A DNA stretch of 64,000 nucleotides from Acanthacorydalis orientalis (GCA_034766995.1 CM068315.1:46066162-46130161), one strand, 5' to 3'. Counted from the stretch's first letter, positions 27,300 through 41,604 are shown. Numbers and translations are program-made. Notes: generated by a model not told the origin, from the sequence alone.

Positions 27300-27341
<42 letters not shown>

Positions 27342-27889
27342 ACTTTTTTGTTAAACGGGATATTTTGTCTTAAAGTAATGATAAAAAAAATATAAAATTT
27401 TATATTATGTAATGTATATATATATATATTATATTTTTATATTATATATTATATTTTATATAATGTATTTTCTTTTAAAAAATTATTGCAGTTTTCTGAT
27501 TATTTTAAAAAATATACAAGAAAAATTATATACTCAATTTGCTAAAGTATTATTTTTCATTTAATTCATTAATTTAAATATCCAATGATAAAAAATTCGT
27601 TTCAAAGATTCCTACATTTTTCATTTATATGTATATATATATATGTGTGTGTACGTGTATATATTTATACATATATTCATTATGGAAAAAAATAAATGAA
27701 ACAAGAGTCTCTCTCTTAATGTAGTTAAGTTTCCCAAGGAATAAATAATAACAATAATAATGAAGAAAACCATCGGTCGAACAAAAGATAAATATAAATC
27801 ATATCGCCTTGTTTGATGAACAACTAGATTATAATGCATATACGTATATTGATGTAATAACGTGGTTCTGATATACATAAAACACTGTT
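26216..27889. other. AT-rich intergenic DNA with many short (TA)n tracts
   Basis: TA runs at about 26547-26580, 26858-26880 (after CA), 27115-27131 (after CA), 27302-27337 and 27417-27430. No gene is recognised. Confidence 0.5.
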
Positions 27890-28190
27890 CTAATCAGTAG
27901 AAAATACGGCGTGACCGTAATTCGTCCATCATTATTATCTATCCGCCGTTGCGTCTAACACCTCGTTAATCGTCTCATATCCATTCTAATATCGGTCAAG
28001 AATGAACCATTTCGCACCTTGGCCAGTTCGTAGACAAGCTATTATTGAGGCATTATTTATTGAACTATGCTACAATTCATTGGTATACAAGAGTAACGTG
28101 CGGAGGTCTGAATTATTCGTTAGGGTGAATTTGGATAAAACTGCTGAACAATTCATACAATTGGATTATTTATTTATTCTAATTTTGTAA
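27890..28190 (+). other. higher-complexity island with a short open frame
   Basis: More CG dinucleotides than the surroundings. An ATG-started frame of 62 codons (28002-28190) begins MNHFAPWPVRRQAIIEALF. It has no family resemblance and loses its non-AT-rich composition toward the end, so I do not call it a gene. Confidence 0.25.
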
Positions 28191-29369
28191 TAATTCAGTA
28201 TATTAATTTAATGATATTGAAATAATTATCTCTTTACCTAGGACCAGAAAAATATATTTCTATATTTCAATCATTTATGAATTAATCAATTGGATTTTAA
28301 ACATTTAATCGTAATAATCAAAAAAAATTTTTAGTTACATATTAGAGAGAGAGAGAGACTTGCTGTTAACTCACTCAGGTACTAATTCTTAGGAAGTATT
28401 ATAATACTCAATCATCTTAAGTCGTTACATTTGAATTAAAAATGTATATATATATATACATATATATATATATTAAATATTTAAAAAAGTACATCCATAA
28501 ATAATATTTCTTTAAAATTATTTTAAAAATGTCAGTGAAATTACAAAATAATATTTGAAAAGTGTACTTTATAATAGCATTAACTTCTATTTTACTCGAT
28601 AAATATATATTTATTTTAATTATATAATGTATTATACAGAACTAATAAAATACATTATATGAATACATTAAAAATATAATATTTTTTTACACTTTAAAAA
28701 TTATTGGTATTAATTATATTTTAAATAGCTGTTTTTAAAAGGAAAATTCAAATGATCAGTGAATTTTTTTGATTGTATTAAAGGTGAAAATAAGTTTTTC
28801 TTAAAAATAAATTGGAATTTATTTAAGATTTTATTTATTACTTTGTCATAAAAAAATAGAGTAAAATGAACTGGTGAAATACTTATGATAAAATAAATTT
28901 CATAAAAAAATTAAATGTTAAACACATGTCTACTCAAATGTAATTCATTATTAAATATTATAAAAGATATTGTTATTAGAAAAACATAAATAAGATGTAA
29001 ACAAGACAATTTATTTCTTTTAATAAAATAACACTAATGACAGAAATATAATAGAATTATATATAATTTCAATAATAAATTTAATGTTTAAAAACTGATT
29101 GAATTTCTTAAAAGCTTTGCTTAATTATATTGAAAAATACAACTATTTAATACAACTAAACAGATAATGAACTATAATATTATAGTACTATTATAATAGT
29201 ATTTTTATAAAAAAAAAAACTTGTTATATATAGAACTATTTATAAACATAAAAAATATAAAAAAATAGTACTTATATGAAATTAATATGTGAGAAAAAAC
29301 TCAACAGTTATGTGACAAATGTTAGCCTTTTTAGAATGTTATATTTTAAAGATGAAAATAATTTAAAAT
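28191..29369. other. AT-rich intergenic DNA
   Basis: A short GA run lies at about 28344-28358 and TA runs at 28441-28475. Otherwise low-complexity A/T sequence with no gene recognised. Confidence 0.5.
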
Positions 29370-29720
29370 AAACACTTACGCGCCTGCCTAATAAAATCAC
29401 TAATTTACAACAAAACGTCAGATGTGTTGCTCGAATTGATCGTATAAAACCGTATTATTATCAGAGCAATAACAACCGATAGAGTCTGTATTTAACATCA
29501 ATAAGTTCTTGAAAACGTAGTGAGCCAGTTCACACCTGTACGCTGACGAGTAAATACCTTACTTATTATTTGATATCCTTCCTCACGTTCAAAACCACCA
29601 ATCAATTATACAGTATTTGTAGATGTAATCTATTTATTTGATCTTTTTTATTCCGTCACGATTTATCATTTTCTGTACATATACTACATGAATCATCACG
29701 CAACACGCAAACGTTACTCC
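29370..29720. other. higher-complexity island, function unknown
   Basis: A moderately GC-richer stretch (for example TTACGCGCCTGCC and CACACCTGTACGCTGACGAG). No coding frame or repeat similarity was recognised. Confidence 0.3.
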
Positions 29721-30104
29721 ATAGATAATGTACATTTTTTTCTTATTTACTTACCGATTGCATGATGAAGGTTTTGTAGTCTAATTGTTTGTTTGAAAGA
29801 ATTGTACCAATGTGAGAGAATGTTTGGTACAATTCGCGTAACTTATAATTCGATTGTGGACTTTTTTGCAACCCAATAACGATAATTATCAGCATGTTTA
29901 CTGTAAGTTCATATTGGTAATACCCTCAAGTTATAATATAGAGTGGAAAGAAAAAAAAACAATTAAATTGTAACAGAAATACTAATGGGAATAGATCAAG
30001 GATGTGATCACATTGTTCTTTATCTCTTCGATTTTTTAATCAGTCAAATTTATTGTCTAATTTAAACATAAATCGAATAATAATTCACATATAAAAAGTA
30101 ATAA

Positions 30105-30153
<49 letters not shown>

Positions 30154-30826
30154 CTCTTATTATATTATATATTCCTGAATATAAAACATTTATTTATTAA
30201 ATAATCACGAATGACATTTTTATATAAAACCAACAGACTAACAAGTCTTAATTAGATCTAAAATTTTATTCAAATGTTATACAGTATTTATTTACATATT
30301 TGTGGACGCAAAACAAAATAGTCCGTTTCGTTCTTTCGAAAACAAAACTTTAAATATGATATCAATATATTGTGGGTTTGTTATAACGTACACTGAATAT
30401 AAATAACAGCTGGATATAAACATATTAATATAGCATCATCCATCACTTTTTTGTCTGTTGCAAGAATAATTTTTAACGCTGTTTAACAAATTGTATGTTA
30501 ATAAATTTAAATTATTTGTCATTAAGAGAAATCATTAGTATTTTAAGTGTTTTGTTACCGACTTCTATTAGCATTTAAAAAATATTTTTCTTAATTAAAA
30601 TATGTTTGATATATGAGACTGCTATATATTTATTTTTGGAAACTAGAAATATGATTATCATATTATTTTAGTTCCGTTTCGTAATGTGCATCACATCTTA
30701 ATATTAAACGGTTTCTTAATTTAAATAGTTGTAGAGAAGCAGTTCGTATATTTTAATAGAATTTAGAAAATATACTCGTTTGGATTTACGCATATTTTAA
30801 ACCAATAAATTACATACACTTCTCCC

Positions 30827-30859
<33 letters not shown>

Positions 30860-31802
30860 AAGTAGTTTTTTAAAAAATGTAGAGAAGAACGTTATTTCTG
30901 AATAGGCTTTGACTTTAAAACCTTTTGGATTAATTAAAGCCTTATTTAACGAAACAACCAATGACACAAATTAAAAAAGAATAATTTATTAATCTGAATG
31001 AAAATAATTCATATAAATAACAAAATTTTGATAATATCCAGATAAATTATTATAACGAAAAGTAAATAAATTAAAAAAGTACATAATAGATGTTAATAAA
31101 AATATTTAGTCAAGGTATTTAATAAAAGTTGATATTGTAATATGTATAAAAAGTTATAAATAATTAAGGGCATAAATATAAAGACATCTATATGGATTCA
31201 ATGTATTGATGTATAGGTTTTAAATACAAATCATGTAAACTATTAGAAGTAATCAAAGTACAAATATTTTAAATATTTCTTCTATTACTTTGTATAAGGA
31301 TTAACAAGTTGTATATAATTTTTATTGAATTTTAAAATGCCTCTTGCATTTCAATTATTTACAATTTTCCATTATAATTTTATAATAAAATAAATTACTT
31401 CAAAAGAAATTAAATTCATTTCATCATGGTAACATTTTTGTAATAAATTTAATTACATATCAAAAATATATTAATAAAAAACATTTGAGCTTATGTATAT
31501 TTTTAAATATAGACTTTTTTATATATATTATAGAATAGACTTTTATATATATATTATATTATAGAATATAACAATAATATGTCTATAAAGGATATATCAG
31601 GGCAATGGCAGGAGTTTATTTCAAAATAAAACTAATCATCTTGTGTATACTCTTCTGCGCTCATGATTAAGGCAAGTACAGAAAAAAAGTGGTTCTATAC
31701 GCATAAATGCCATCAGTTCCAACTTCTATCGTCTTTTTAAAAACTTAAATAGTTACCAGTATGTTTCCTATAATTTTCACTTTATATCTGTAATAATTTT
31801 TA

Positions 31803-31858
<56 letters not shown>

Positions 31859-32106
31859 ACGAGCAAGAAATAAATAAAACTAGAATTATGTACAATATAC
31901 GCACTTAAAGTAACCGAAACTTATTAATGAATTATATAATTTATCTACAAAATAAAATAATAAAGTATTTTTAAACTACAAAGTGACATACCAAATATAC
32001 GAATTTTAATTTAATTACTTACAACATATTACCGATTATACTAAATAAAAAAATTTGAAGAAACATGTAAATAAAAATACTTTATTAAGTAAATTGTATG
32101 TGTATG

Positions 32107-32137
<31 letters not shown>

Positions 32138-32259
32138 ATATATATATGCAATACGTCCTTGTCAAAAGAATACTTAATAAAAAAATAATAATTATAATGA
32201 AAATTGTTGCACTATCGCTGCAAATGTATTAAGTGTAATAAACTTAAAATGTAGATACA
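29721..32259. other. AT-rich intergenic DNA with (TA)n arrays
   Basis: TA arrays at about 30111-30148, 30827-30860, 31808-31838 (followed by TG) and 32108-32147. No gene is recognised. Confidence 0.5.
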
Positions 32260-32540
32260 TAAACAACAACAGTCAGCTGTGTGACTTACTAGTCAAGCAA
32301 TGCGTGTTGTGTTTTATCTAATTATTACCCTGGAATAATTTGGACACTGATAGTCTTCAAACGAATCCAAAGAACGAGCAGTGATTCCTAGACACCAACA
32401 TAGTAGATGTGGTAACATGAATATGATTGCTCGTCACGCGATCAGAATAAAATGAACGAATTTTAACCGACATTCTAATTGACTTGTTGAAACAAACTCG
32501 TTCGATTCTATGTAACATATTATGAGTTCAACTGTACAGT
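32260..32540. other. higher-complexity island, function unknown
   Basis: GC-richer than its flanks (CAGTCAGCTGTGTGAC and CTCGTCACGCGATCAG are examples). It is followed by a (TA)n array at 32557-32601. No gene or transposon similarity was recognised. Confidence 0.3.
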
Positions 32541-32552
32541 ATAGTATTCATC

Positions 32553-32605
<53 letters not shown>

Positions 32606-33390
32606 GTCTAGATAGACGAGTAATTAGAATGGTGGATATAATAAAAATTAAATTAATTAAAAATGGTAAAATAAAAAACTATCTATAAAGAGACTAAAAA
32701 TCGACACGTTATTTATATTTTTTGAAAAGAAAATTAAATTTAGTAATAAACAACAAATGAAAGATGAATGATAAAGCTATAAATCCCAAATAAAAACAAA
32801 TATTTAAATTATATTTTTTAAACTTTTCTGTTTATTATACACGAATATGTAAATGTATAATGAATTGAAATCCTATACCTTAAACAACTTCATTAACACA
32901 TACATGTACATAAATGTAATTAAGAAAAGTTATAAAAAATATAACGATTTGAAATGCAATATATTTCAATTTCAAGCATATCATGAGCATTGTAATTATG
33001 AAATACTTCAACACTATTATATTTTTTATAAACTGGAACGTTATTCATAAAATAAATTGCTATTGAAGCTTAATAGCAATGTTATTCGTAAATAACTAAT
33101 ATGTTCAATAATTAAGTTAGAGATTTTTTTCATTTTATACACATCTGAGTTAAGAGTATTTTTGAGCTGGAAATCATTGAAAAATAATATTTTTTAAAAA
33201 AATAGTAAAAAAACTTCATTAAAATGTTTAAAATATTATTTTCTAATTCTACTATAAAACAATGAATATTCAATAAAAAAATCGAAAATATAGAATTTAT
33301 TCCATAAAAAACATTTTATTCAGTCACAATACAGTTTTAGGACTGTGCTTAATCTCGCTTTCTAAAAATTTTTCAATCATCTCAAATTAT
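32541..33390. other. AT-rich intergenic DNA
   Basis: TA array at 32557-32601. A 65-codon open frame at 32853-33050 has no recognisable motif. Nothing else is identified. Confidence 0.5.
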
Positions 33391-33505
33391 ATTTTTTCTT
33401 CGCTTTAGCACTTTGATTACATCGTCATTGAAATGCATATAAACAACAATCAAAAATAATCAATAATCGATTATTGCACATTTTTAATTAGAAAATTATT
33501 TTGAA
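33391..33505 (+). repeat. dispersed repeat family R1, copy A
   Basis: The core 33419-33479 aligns without gaps over 61 positions to 40642-40702 (plus) and 46501-46561 (minus). The shared pattern is GCATCGTCATTGAAATGCAT, then ATAAACAACAATC, then TGATCAATAAT, then TTATTGAAC. Similarity continues downstream through a TAGAAAA motif. It may be the tail of an uncharacterised mobile element. Confidence 0.6.
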
Positions 33506-33641
33506 ATTTATGGATTGAATGAATGAAAAAGTCATTTAGAGAATTGTTTCCATTGTTTCAACCGAAAAGATATTCAATTTAAAAGACTTTTAACTCATAT
33601 CATAGATTGAACATGCCAGAAATTAACTAGTTGAAATTGTA

Positions 33642-34165
33642 TTAGATTGGTAGAAAAATAATTTCGGTTTAGCCATCCATTTGTCGAGCTTTTTTGAATT
33701 TCCTAGCCGTTTTAAGTAATTCAGAACTGTCGAATGACTAACGTTTAACTTTTGTGTAAGCTCCGAATTTGAATTGCGTGGTTATGATTCAACTCACGGT
33801 TTCAGTTGATCATTATGAACTGAAGAAGGACGGCTGTGACCTTCTTTATATTCAAAGCTCTAGTCCTCAGCATGAAATTTGCGGAACCACCATTGAACCG
33901 TACGTTCGTTTAAAACATCCACAACAAAAGCATTGTTTAGATTACGAGCAGTCTCTACTGCTTTACCAACCGTTTTAAACTCATAAAAAAATGCTTTTTT
34001 TACTTCTTTTCTATGTTTAATTCAATAGCCCATTTTGAAGCAAAATTAATAATAGAACCAAAGTCGATGTTACCAAAATGCAGACCGAAAAATGCACTTT
34101 AAAACTATATTAATATGAACACGATGAATTAACAATTTTATTGAAAAAAATTAAGATAGAGAGAT
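33642..34165 (-). mobile_element. deletion-derivative mariner family, copy 1
   Basis: The 3' inverted repeat is at 33642 (TTAGATTGGTAGAAAAATAA). The minus strand carries the N-terminal part of a mariner transposase, heavily mutated, running to a tail like KFKKARQMDG. The 5' inverted repeat seen in the copies at 51828 and 56806 is lost here: similarity stops near 34165. Like its relatives it lacks the whole catalytic region. Confidence 0.8.
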
Positions 34166-34339
34166 GTCAATTAGGAAATCAAAGCCCTTGAAGGGCTATG
34201 GTAGTATTGATTATTGTCTGTTATTTTAAAAAAATAAAATTTTAAATTTATAATTGTTTTCTGATGAATGTTGTTTTTCAAAATACTTTTATATAAATCA
34301 AAATATGAAATTAATTCAAATCAGAGTCGTAGTATATTT

Positions 34340-34415
<76 letters not shown>

Positions 34416-35036
34416 AATATTCTTATCTTAGTTGAATACCTTTTGATTAAATTTAAACAAGTTTTAATATTAATTTATAAACATTTTTTTTTAATTTTAG
34501 TCTAACAATCAATAAATATACAACTTCTTAAAATTTATATACACATATTTTTTTTATTAATCATTCTATCAAAAACCTATTGAAAAAAAAACACTGTTTT
34601 GAACTCTTAAAACCGATATATTATTCACAACATTCTAGCCAGTATAAACTGAACGTATATTGCCTGATTTGACTTTATTATAAAAACTATTGAAAACAGC
34701 AATAATAGTATATAATAAAAACACGGTTCGGTAGTTACGATATGTATAACGTGTTAAACTATAACAATTTGAATGCGAACAATATATTATTCGAGAAGCC
34801 TGAGGAGACGTCTGATCATTCCGTCGTCAATTTATTATTGAAGTAGCTCACATTTGGCATTACATTTGCCTGAAGATGAATCAACAACAAATGCGATTTT
34901 TTCAGTAATTAAACATAATTGTAATTATACTTTATTACACGTAATATATGATATTGATGAGATACAATAATAACCTTGTTTTGAACCCATAACGGAATTT
35001 TGTAATTATTGTTAATTTTGTTATTAGTAGGTGAAA

Positions 35037-35038
<2 letters not shown>
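34166..35038. other. AT-rich intergenic DNA with a long (TA)n array
   Basis: TA array at about 34344-34411. A small palindrome AGCCCTTGAAGGGCT lies near 34182, just past the end of the mariner derivative. No gene is recognised. Confidence 0.5.
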
Positions 35039-35080
<42 letters not shown>

Positions 35081-35450
35081 GTTTGTGATAATGCATCAGT
35101 AGTGAGAATAAGATAAAATTATACACTCAGATTTAATAAATTCAATTATGTAATACAAAAAATTCAAATTTTAATTCAAATTTAAATCAGAGGAACCAAA
35201 ATATTAAAATATAATATTAAAAATTTTTTTTTATGAAATAATTTTTTCTGCCTTCTATGGGTTGATATTTTTTATTGAAAATGCACATATATATATATAT
35301 ATATATATGTTTGTGATAATGCATAAGTATTAAGAATAAGATAAAATTTTCCACACAGATTTAATAGATTCAATTATTTAATATAAAAAAATTCAAATAT
35401 AATATTAAAACTATTACTTTTATACGATATTTTTTTTATTGAAAATGGAC

Positions 35451-35493
<43 letters not shown>

Positions 35494-35699
35494 TGTGATA
35501 ATACATAGGTAGTGAGAAAAAGATAAAATTATGCACACAGATTTGATAAATTCAATTATTTAATACAAAACATTCAAATTTTAATTCAAATTTAAATCAG
35601 AGAAACCAAAATATTAAAATATAATATTAAAACTATTACTTTTATAAGATATTTTTTTTACCTTTTATGGGTTGATACTTTTTATTGAAAATTCACATT

Positions 35700-35733
<34 letters not shown>

Positions 35734-35946
35734 AATATTTGTAATAATGCATATGTAGTAAGAATAAGATAAAATATTGCACACAGATTTAATAGATTCA
35801 ATTATTTAATATAAAAAATTCAAATCTTAATTCAAATCATAAATCAGAGAAACTAAAATATTAAAATATATTGAAACTATTATTTTTACAACATAATTTT
35901 TTTACTTTTTATGGACCGACATTTTTTATTGAAAATTCACATTTAT

Positions 35947-36000
<54 letters not shown>
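35039..36000. repeat. four-unit tandem repeat, units separated by (TA)n
   Basis: Related units start at about 35081, 35309, 35491 and 35737 (spacings about 228, 182, 246 and then roughly 264 bp). Each begins GTTTGTGATAATGCAT or a close variant and passes AGATAAAATT and CAGATTTAATAGATTCAATTA. Each ends TTTTTATTGAAAA followed by a TA array. Unit 2 is shorter because the TTCAAATTTAAATCAGAG segment and the CTTTTATGGGTTGA segment are missing. Confidence 0.85.
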
Positions 36001-36004
<4 letters not shown>

Positions 36005-37854
36005 TCAATAACCAAACCGCACAATATATTTTATATAAAAATTTCCCATATATCGTGTATACATAAAAAATTGAATAAAACCATATGATATGTAGGTTTG
36101 AGATACAAACTGTATAGTTTCCGACAAGATAATAAGTCAAAAAACACGCAATTCTATTTTCAAACAAGCTGCAATGGATGATTCAACTAGTTTATTTAAT
36201 TGGTGTAAGGAAATTATATCGAATACTTTTTTTACACGGGTATATATTAAATAAAAAAAATATTCTATAATATCGACATATTTCGATATTGTTAGGTGTA
36301 GCTCGTGGTTGTTGAACTTTAATAAAGGTTTTTTGATTTCATTCGTTTCTATAAGAAACATTATCGAATTTATTACTGTCAAACTTATGTTTATTTAGGT
36401 AATTTTTTTAAATTATTGTAGATGTGTTGTGATATAATAACATTTTTCAAAATTGTGTACAATTGAAATTTTGTTAATAAATAAAAATAAATATATATCA
36501 AAATATATCTACAATTTATCAAACAAGATGAAAAAATACGAATTAAAAAAATATTTCAAAAATAAAAACGAATATTTTACTACAATGTGAAGCAAAATAG
36601 AATCCAAGCTAAATAATTCGAATAAATCGCAATGAAGTGAATTAAAAATTTCCGTTTAGATATAAAAATAAGCCGATCACATTAACTGACACTATTTTAA
36701 ATATCTATCCAATTTAGAGATTATATTAAGTTGAAGCAGGTTCGTGATTGAGAATAATGTGTTAACCTCATGCATGACCCCTTTAAAGTAAATCATATTT
36801 GTCTGCGCATAAAAAAACTACTTCTAAAGGTATATATGTACACATTTTGCACGAATGTATCATTTAATTATTATAAAAAGATCCGGGTTCAATAAAAAAA
36901 AAACATATATACATATTTGAAATAATCATATTAATATCATCCGTATAATATATGTAATAGTGGTTCTTAATTGGAATTCAGATATTTTTTTAATAACGTG
37001 AAAATAATATTGTATGTTATTATGTTGTTATAACACAAAATTAATATTATTTTATACACACGAAAGTAGTAAATCATACAGAACTTTGGAAAAATCAGTA
37101 TGAATGTGTTTACATGTTTATATAAAAATAAAATTACTTTCATTTAACACAATCGTGCAATCAAACATTTATTGTACAGTAAAAAAATTTTTCATAAGTT
37201 TACAATATTCGTTTTATAGTTACAAGAATGGTATAGTTGCATGTATATACAATAAATATATATATATATATATATATACAAATATATAATTATAAAAAAA
37301 ATATATAATTTAATGTGCATATATACACACAAATATATATTTAATTTTACGAGACATCGTTACGCAGCACTAAGCTCAACGCAGTTTTCTTAATGAAAGA
37401 TGACATAGTTTATTATCTTGATTTGAACTTATGACCCACTGATTAGTGAATCGTATTAAATATTAGTATAACGTGAGTTCAATGAATATATATATATATA
37501 TATATATATACACGTGTGTGTGTATAGAAGACCATAAATGCGTGTAAAAATATCTACATATAAAACGATTAAATAAATTTAAAGTTTATATTTAAACATG
37601 CATCAAAGAGAGAGAAAATAATGTTGTCATATATGATGTGAAATATTAAAAGTGACAGTAGTGTTTTGAAATTGAGAGTGGTAATTAGTCATTCTATACA
37701 ACACCTGACGTACTCAGCCACAAACTTCAAAATGTTGTTTTATATGTATGGTGTTACTGCTAAACTCTTTGCAATTCAACAGTTTAAAAATAAATATTTA
37801 TTTATAATAATCGTATTTATTTAATCAATAAATAGATGTTTAATATAGACAATT

Positions 37855-37912
<58 letters not shown>

Positions 37913-38411
37913 ATTAGAAATATAGACTATTTTTTTTTTAGAAAAAGTTAATATACGCAAAAGGAAAATGAAATTCTATAAATTTTATACTTTTAATAAC
38001 TAAATATAATATTTACCATTTCCATTATTACATAATTTAAAAAATGTATAAACAAATACATAAGAAATATATAATTCAAAAGAGTTTTCATATTTGGAAA
38101 ATTATAATAATTATCGAATTTTGAATTTTAAGTGATATTGAAATAATAAAATTGTAGATTGTTCTTATTCAATAAAAACATTAAATAATTGAAAATTAAT
38201 ACGACGATGAAAATATTTCATTTTAATAAATGCAAATTTTATTTCAAATTTTCCGGAAAAAATATAACATATATAAAAATTAAATTGATATTCGTTTGAA
38301 ATATACATTTTTTTGTTTTCTTATTAAATAATTAAATAATCTCCTACATTTTATCTTGACTGTTAAATGATTTTCATGAAATTTTATTCAGAATTTCTTC
38401 AATATATATAT

Positions 38412-38460
<49 letters not shown>
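36001..38460. other. AT-rich intergenic DNA with (TA)n arrays
   Basis: TA arrays at about 37258-37278, 37486-37512 (followed by TG), 37859-37910 and 38401-38459. Open frames at 36137-36382 and 37104-37289 are AT-driven and match nothing known. Confidence 0.5.
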
Positions 38461-38461
<1 letters not shown>

Positions 38462-38550
38462 AAATCAAAATTATCAACAAGAAACTATAAAATAACATGT
38501 TGCAAAGATAATCTATCTGCAAAAAGGTTTATATAGACATACTAACATAC

Positions 38551-38619
<69 letters not shown>

Positions 38620-38784
38620 GTATATTTAAATCTATGACGTTCACTTATTTATTTGAGACATTGCTTCTATGATGCCCAAATATGTTTATTGTTTCATTCG
38701 GTTACATGCTTATAATTGACAAGTAGGTGAGCGCAGCGAGTTCGCTGGTTGGTGAGAGCAGCGGGCAGGGGGAGAAGCACCCTA

Positions 38785-38785
<1 letters not shown>
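38461..38785 (+). mobile_element. Helitron-like repeat, copy 2
   Basis: Second copy of the repeat at 15343-15652. It ends with a GC-rich tail holding GTGAGCGCAGCGAGTTCGCT, then GAGAGCAGCGGGCAGG, then CCTAG followed by TATATA. CTAG next to T fits a Helitron 3' end. The blocks CTTATTTATT..GAC and TAAAATAACA.GTTGCA occur in the opposite order to copy 1, and an extra (TA)n array of about 59 bp sits inside at 38557-38615. Confidence 0.5.
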
Positions 38786-38830
<45 letters not shown>

Positions 38831-38903
38831 TTCTTTATTATGAAAAGTAAATAATTTAAAGTGAATTAGAACAAGTACTTTTTAAGCTTTTTGTCTACAA
38901 AAA

Positions 38904-38980
<77 letters not shown>

Positions 38981-39029
38981 TTATATATCTATATATGTAT
39001 ATATCTATATATGTATATATCTATATATG

Positions 39030-39074
<45 letters not shown>

Positions 39075-39090
39075 GTATATATTGTATGCA
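38786..39090. repeat. long (TA)n arrays
   Basis: TA runs at 38787-38826 and about 38911-39075. The second is interrupted regularly by TATATATGTATATATCTA-type units, so it is partly a higher-order repeat. The [10 protein letters not shown] frames here are artefacts. Confidence 0.9.
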
Positions 39091-40137
39091 TAGGTGGGTA
39101 CGAAAAATATTTTCTTGGAAATTTAGGAAGCACTGAATGAACATCTGCTATGCATATATAATACATATTTTTCAGTTATTTATAGTTAAAAAATAACTAT
39201 AACTGTTCCTCGCACCCCATATCAACAGAATGTACCACAACTAACACGAAATGATGCATTATCGCTGCATTATAACTTCACGCATGTTATCTGCGGACAG
39301 ATCTTTGCCACTCTTCAGTAGGTTGCAGCTTGCCTAGAGTGCACAACAAGGATTCAGGATTGTAATCAGTGGACGGAATCAGGAATTCTTTAGTAGGTTG
39401 ACTTTGAATCAGGGAGATGCTTCTCAACTTTGGCTATGTCACAAAATAGAAATACATGTTTATAATCAGTTGTAAAGCTATTAAGTAATTCAGAGATTCG
39501 TTAAAAATATAGACTATAAGAGAAATTGAAAAAAATGTAAAGGAAAAATAAATGTATTTGCTTGTAGAAAACAGTAGAAAGGCAAATTTTTTATCAATAC
39601 AATTTATCTTAAAACAGTACGGTATTGCTAAAATAAAAATGAATATGATAAACTTAAGATAATTAAAAAAAATAATATATCATATTTAAATATCAGATAA
39701 AATAATTGATTAGAAAATTGCAAATATTTTTTCGTGAATTATATTTAAATCTACAGTGCTACCTATCGTACCACAAGCTGCGGTAATGCAAGGACGTCTT
39801 CTCCTCCACTCTACCTCTACTGTACATAGTACACATATTAATGAATCAAAAAAGGGGCACCGAAAAACGAATTGTTACACTCTTACTGGAGTGCTTTAAA
39901 TGGGCGTTTCTTTTATACAAATCATTCCCTTCCCACCGCAAAAAAGCTCCTGAGGTTTGGCTGTATGACAGGGTGCATTGTGCTATTTTATATTATTAAC
40001 AAAAGGAATGTCTTCAATGGAAACAATCATTTTTAAAAAACTTTCACACTATTTTTCTCAAATAAATTAAAATAATATTAAATACACGCCAATAATTTCT
40101 TAAAAAGTATATGATCCTATTATACATACACATATCT

Positions 40138-40204
<67 letters not shown>

Positions 40205-40619
40205 CTATTAAGCGCATTATCTGGAATTATTACTAATTTTTGAATCTAATTAATTATAAACTATTTTTTAAAGTTATTTAATTTATATTTGATAAAAGAA
40301 CCTCGATTTATGTCTTAACAATGTTTCATAAATGATAAGAACTGTAAAAATATATTTTTTTTATAATTATGAAGTAGGTTGATTGTTACAAAATTTAAGA
40401 AACTTTTTTTAATCAAATATATTAGTTGCATTTTTACAAATGAATTTTTGTCTCGCCTTCAAAACTACTTAATTTTTCTGATAACAATTATTTATAATTA
40501 TTGACCAATTTCATCATTGATTATATGCATTTTAATTGCAATGCAATCAACAAATCACTAAAATATTATACATCTTTGATATAAAATCTAAGATAAAAAA
40601 ATCAGATTTTTTTGTAACT
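39091..40619. other. intergenic DNA with two higher-complexity islands
   Basis: Islands at about 39190-39430 and 39760-39990 are richer in G+C than their surroundings, but no frame or element was recognised. A (TA)n array lies at 40149-40200. The rest is AT-rich. Confidence 0.4.
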
Positions 40620-40730
40620 TAGATGCTTTAGGAATTATATGGCATCATCATCGAAATTCATACAAGCAATAATCGAATCTGATCAACAATAATTTATTGA
40701 CGAGTTTTTTCTAGAAAAATGTTTGCGGTT
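40620..40730 (+). repeat. dispersed repeat family R1, copy B
   Basis: The core 40642-40702 aligns without gaps to copies A (33419) and C (46501, minus strand). Flanking similarity includes GATGCTTTAGGAATTATATG upstream and a CTAGAAAAAT motif downstream. Confidence 0.6.
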
Positions 40731-41408
40731 AGTCAGGTTAGAAGAGATCTTTTGTTGAAAGTAAATTCGACCACCGTACCAGAATTGAATTAGTCTCATT
40801 TTAATTCAGCTAGTAAAATTTCTTTTTGGTTTCCGTATATTTATTTTTCCATCAGTCACGGAATAACCAATATTAAAAAAAAGTTACATTTTTCAATTAT
40901 AAAATATCTTTATTCATAATTCACATTTATAATATCGATTCGAATCAATTCTTTGTATAATTCAATTCTGAATCAGAAACAAACACTCTATTTATAATAT
41001 CAACAATCCAACCCTCGCACAATAACGATAGCTGCAAAAATCAACTGAAACTAAGCTTGAATGTAAAAATAATGTTTTTGTCATTCCAATCAGATAATTG
41101 AGGTATGAAACTTATCTGGATCTACGGCAATTCAGTAAGTCAAGCGGACGCGTTAACATTGGCGTTTATTTCATTACAAATATGTTGGTTATTGGTGTGC
41201 CGTAACATACTGTATAATGTGTTTATCAGATCGAGTACAATTGAATAACAATATCGCAAATTTCGTTTTCAGTACGTAAAGGATACTTCTTACTATTATT
41301 TCATTATATGTGTTTGTTATTTATTATAAGGGACAGAGTTGTAAATTGTATTGTTACACAAAGCCTTGATTTACGTTATATCAATGTGTACGTATTTATA
41401 TGCCTCTA

Positions 41409-41446
<38 letters not shown>

Positions 41447-41569
41447 AGATATGGAAATGAAACAAATTTTGCAACAAAAACGATTAATAAGAAACGATAA
41501 ATAGAGACATGGCTAGTTTATATTGTACATTAAACTTGAAATAAATTCACAATAACTTATATGTGTACA

Positions 41570-41604
<35 letters not shown>

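Noticed and set aside
33769..33978. 69-codon plus-strand frame
   Set aside because: Antisense of the decayed mariner transposase at 33642-34165.
36137..36382. 81-codon minus-strand frame
   Set aside because: No recognisable motif, AT-driven composition, no supporting splice or regulatory context.
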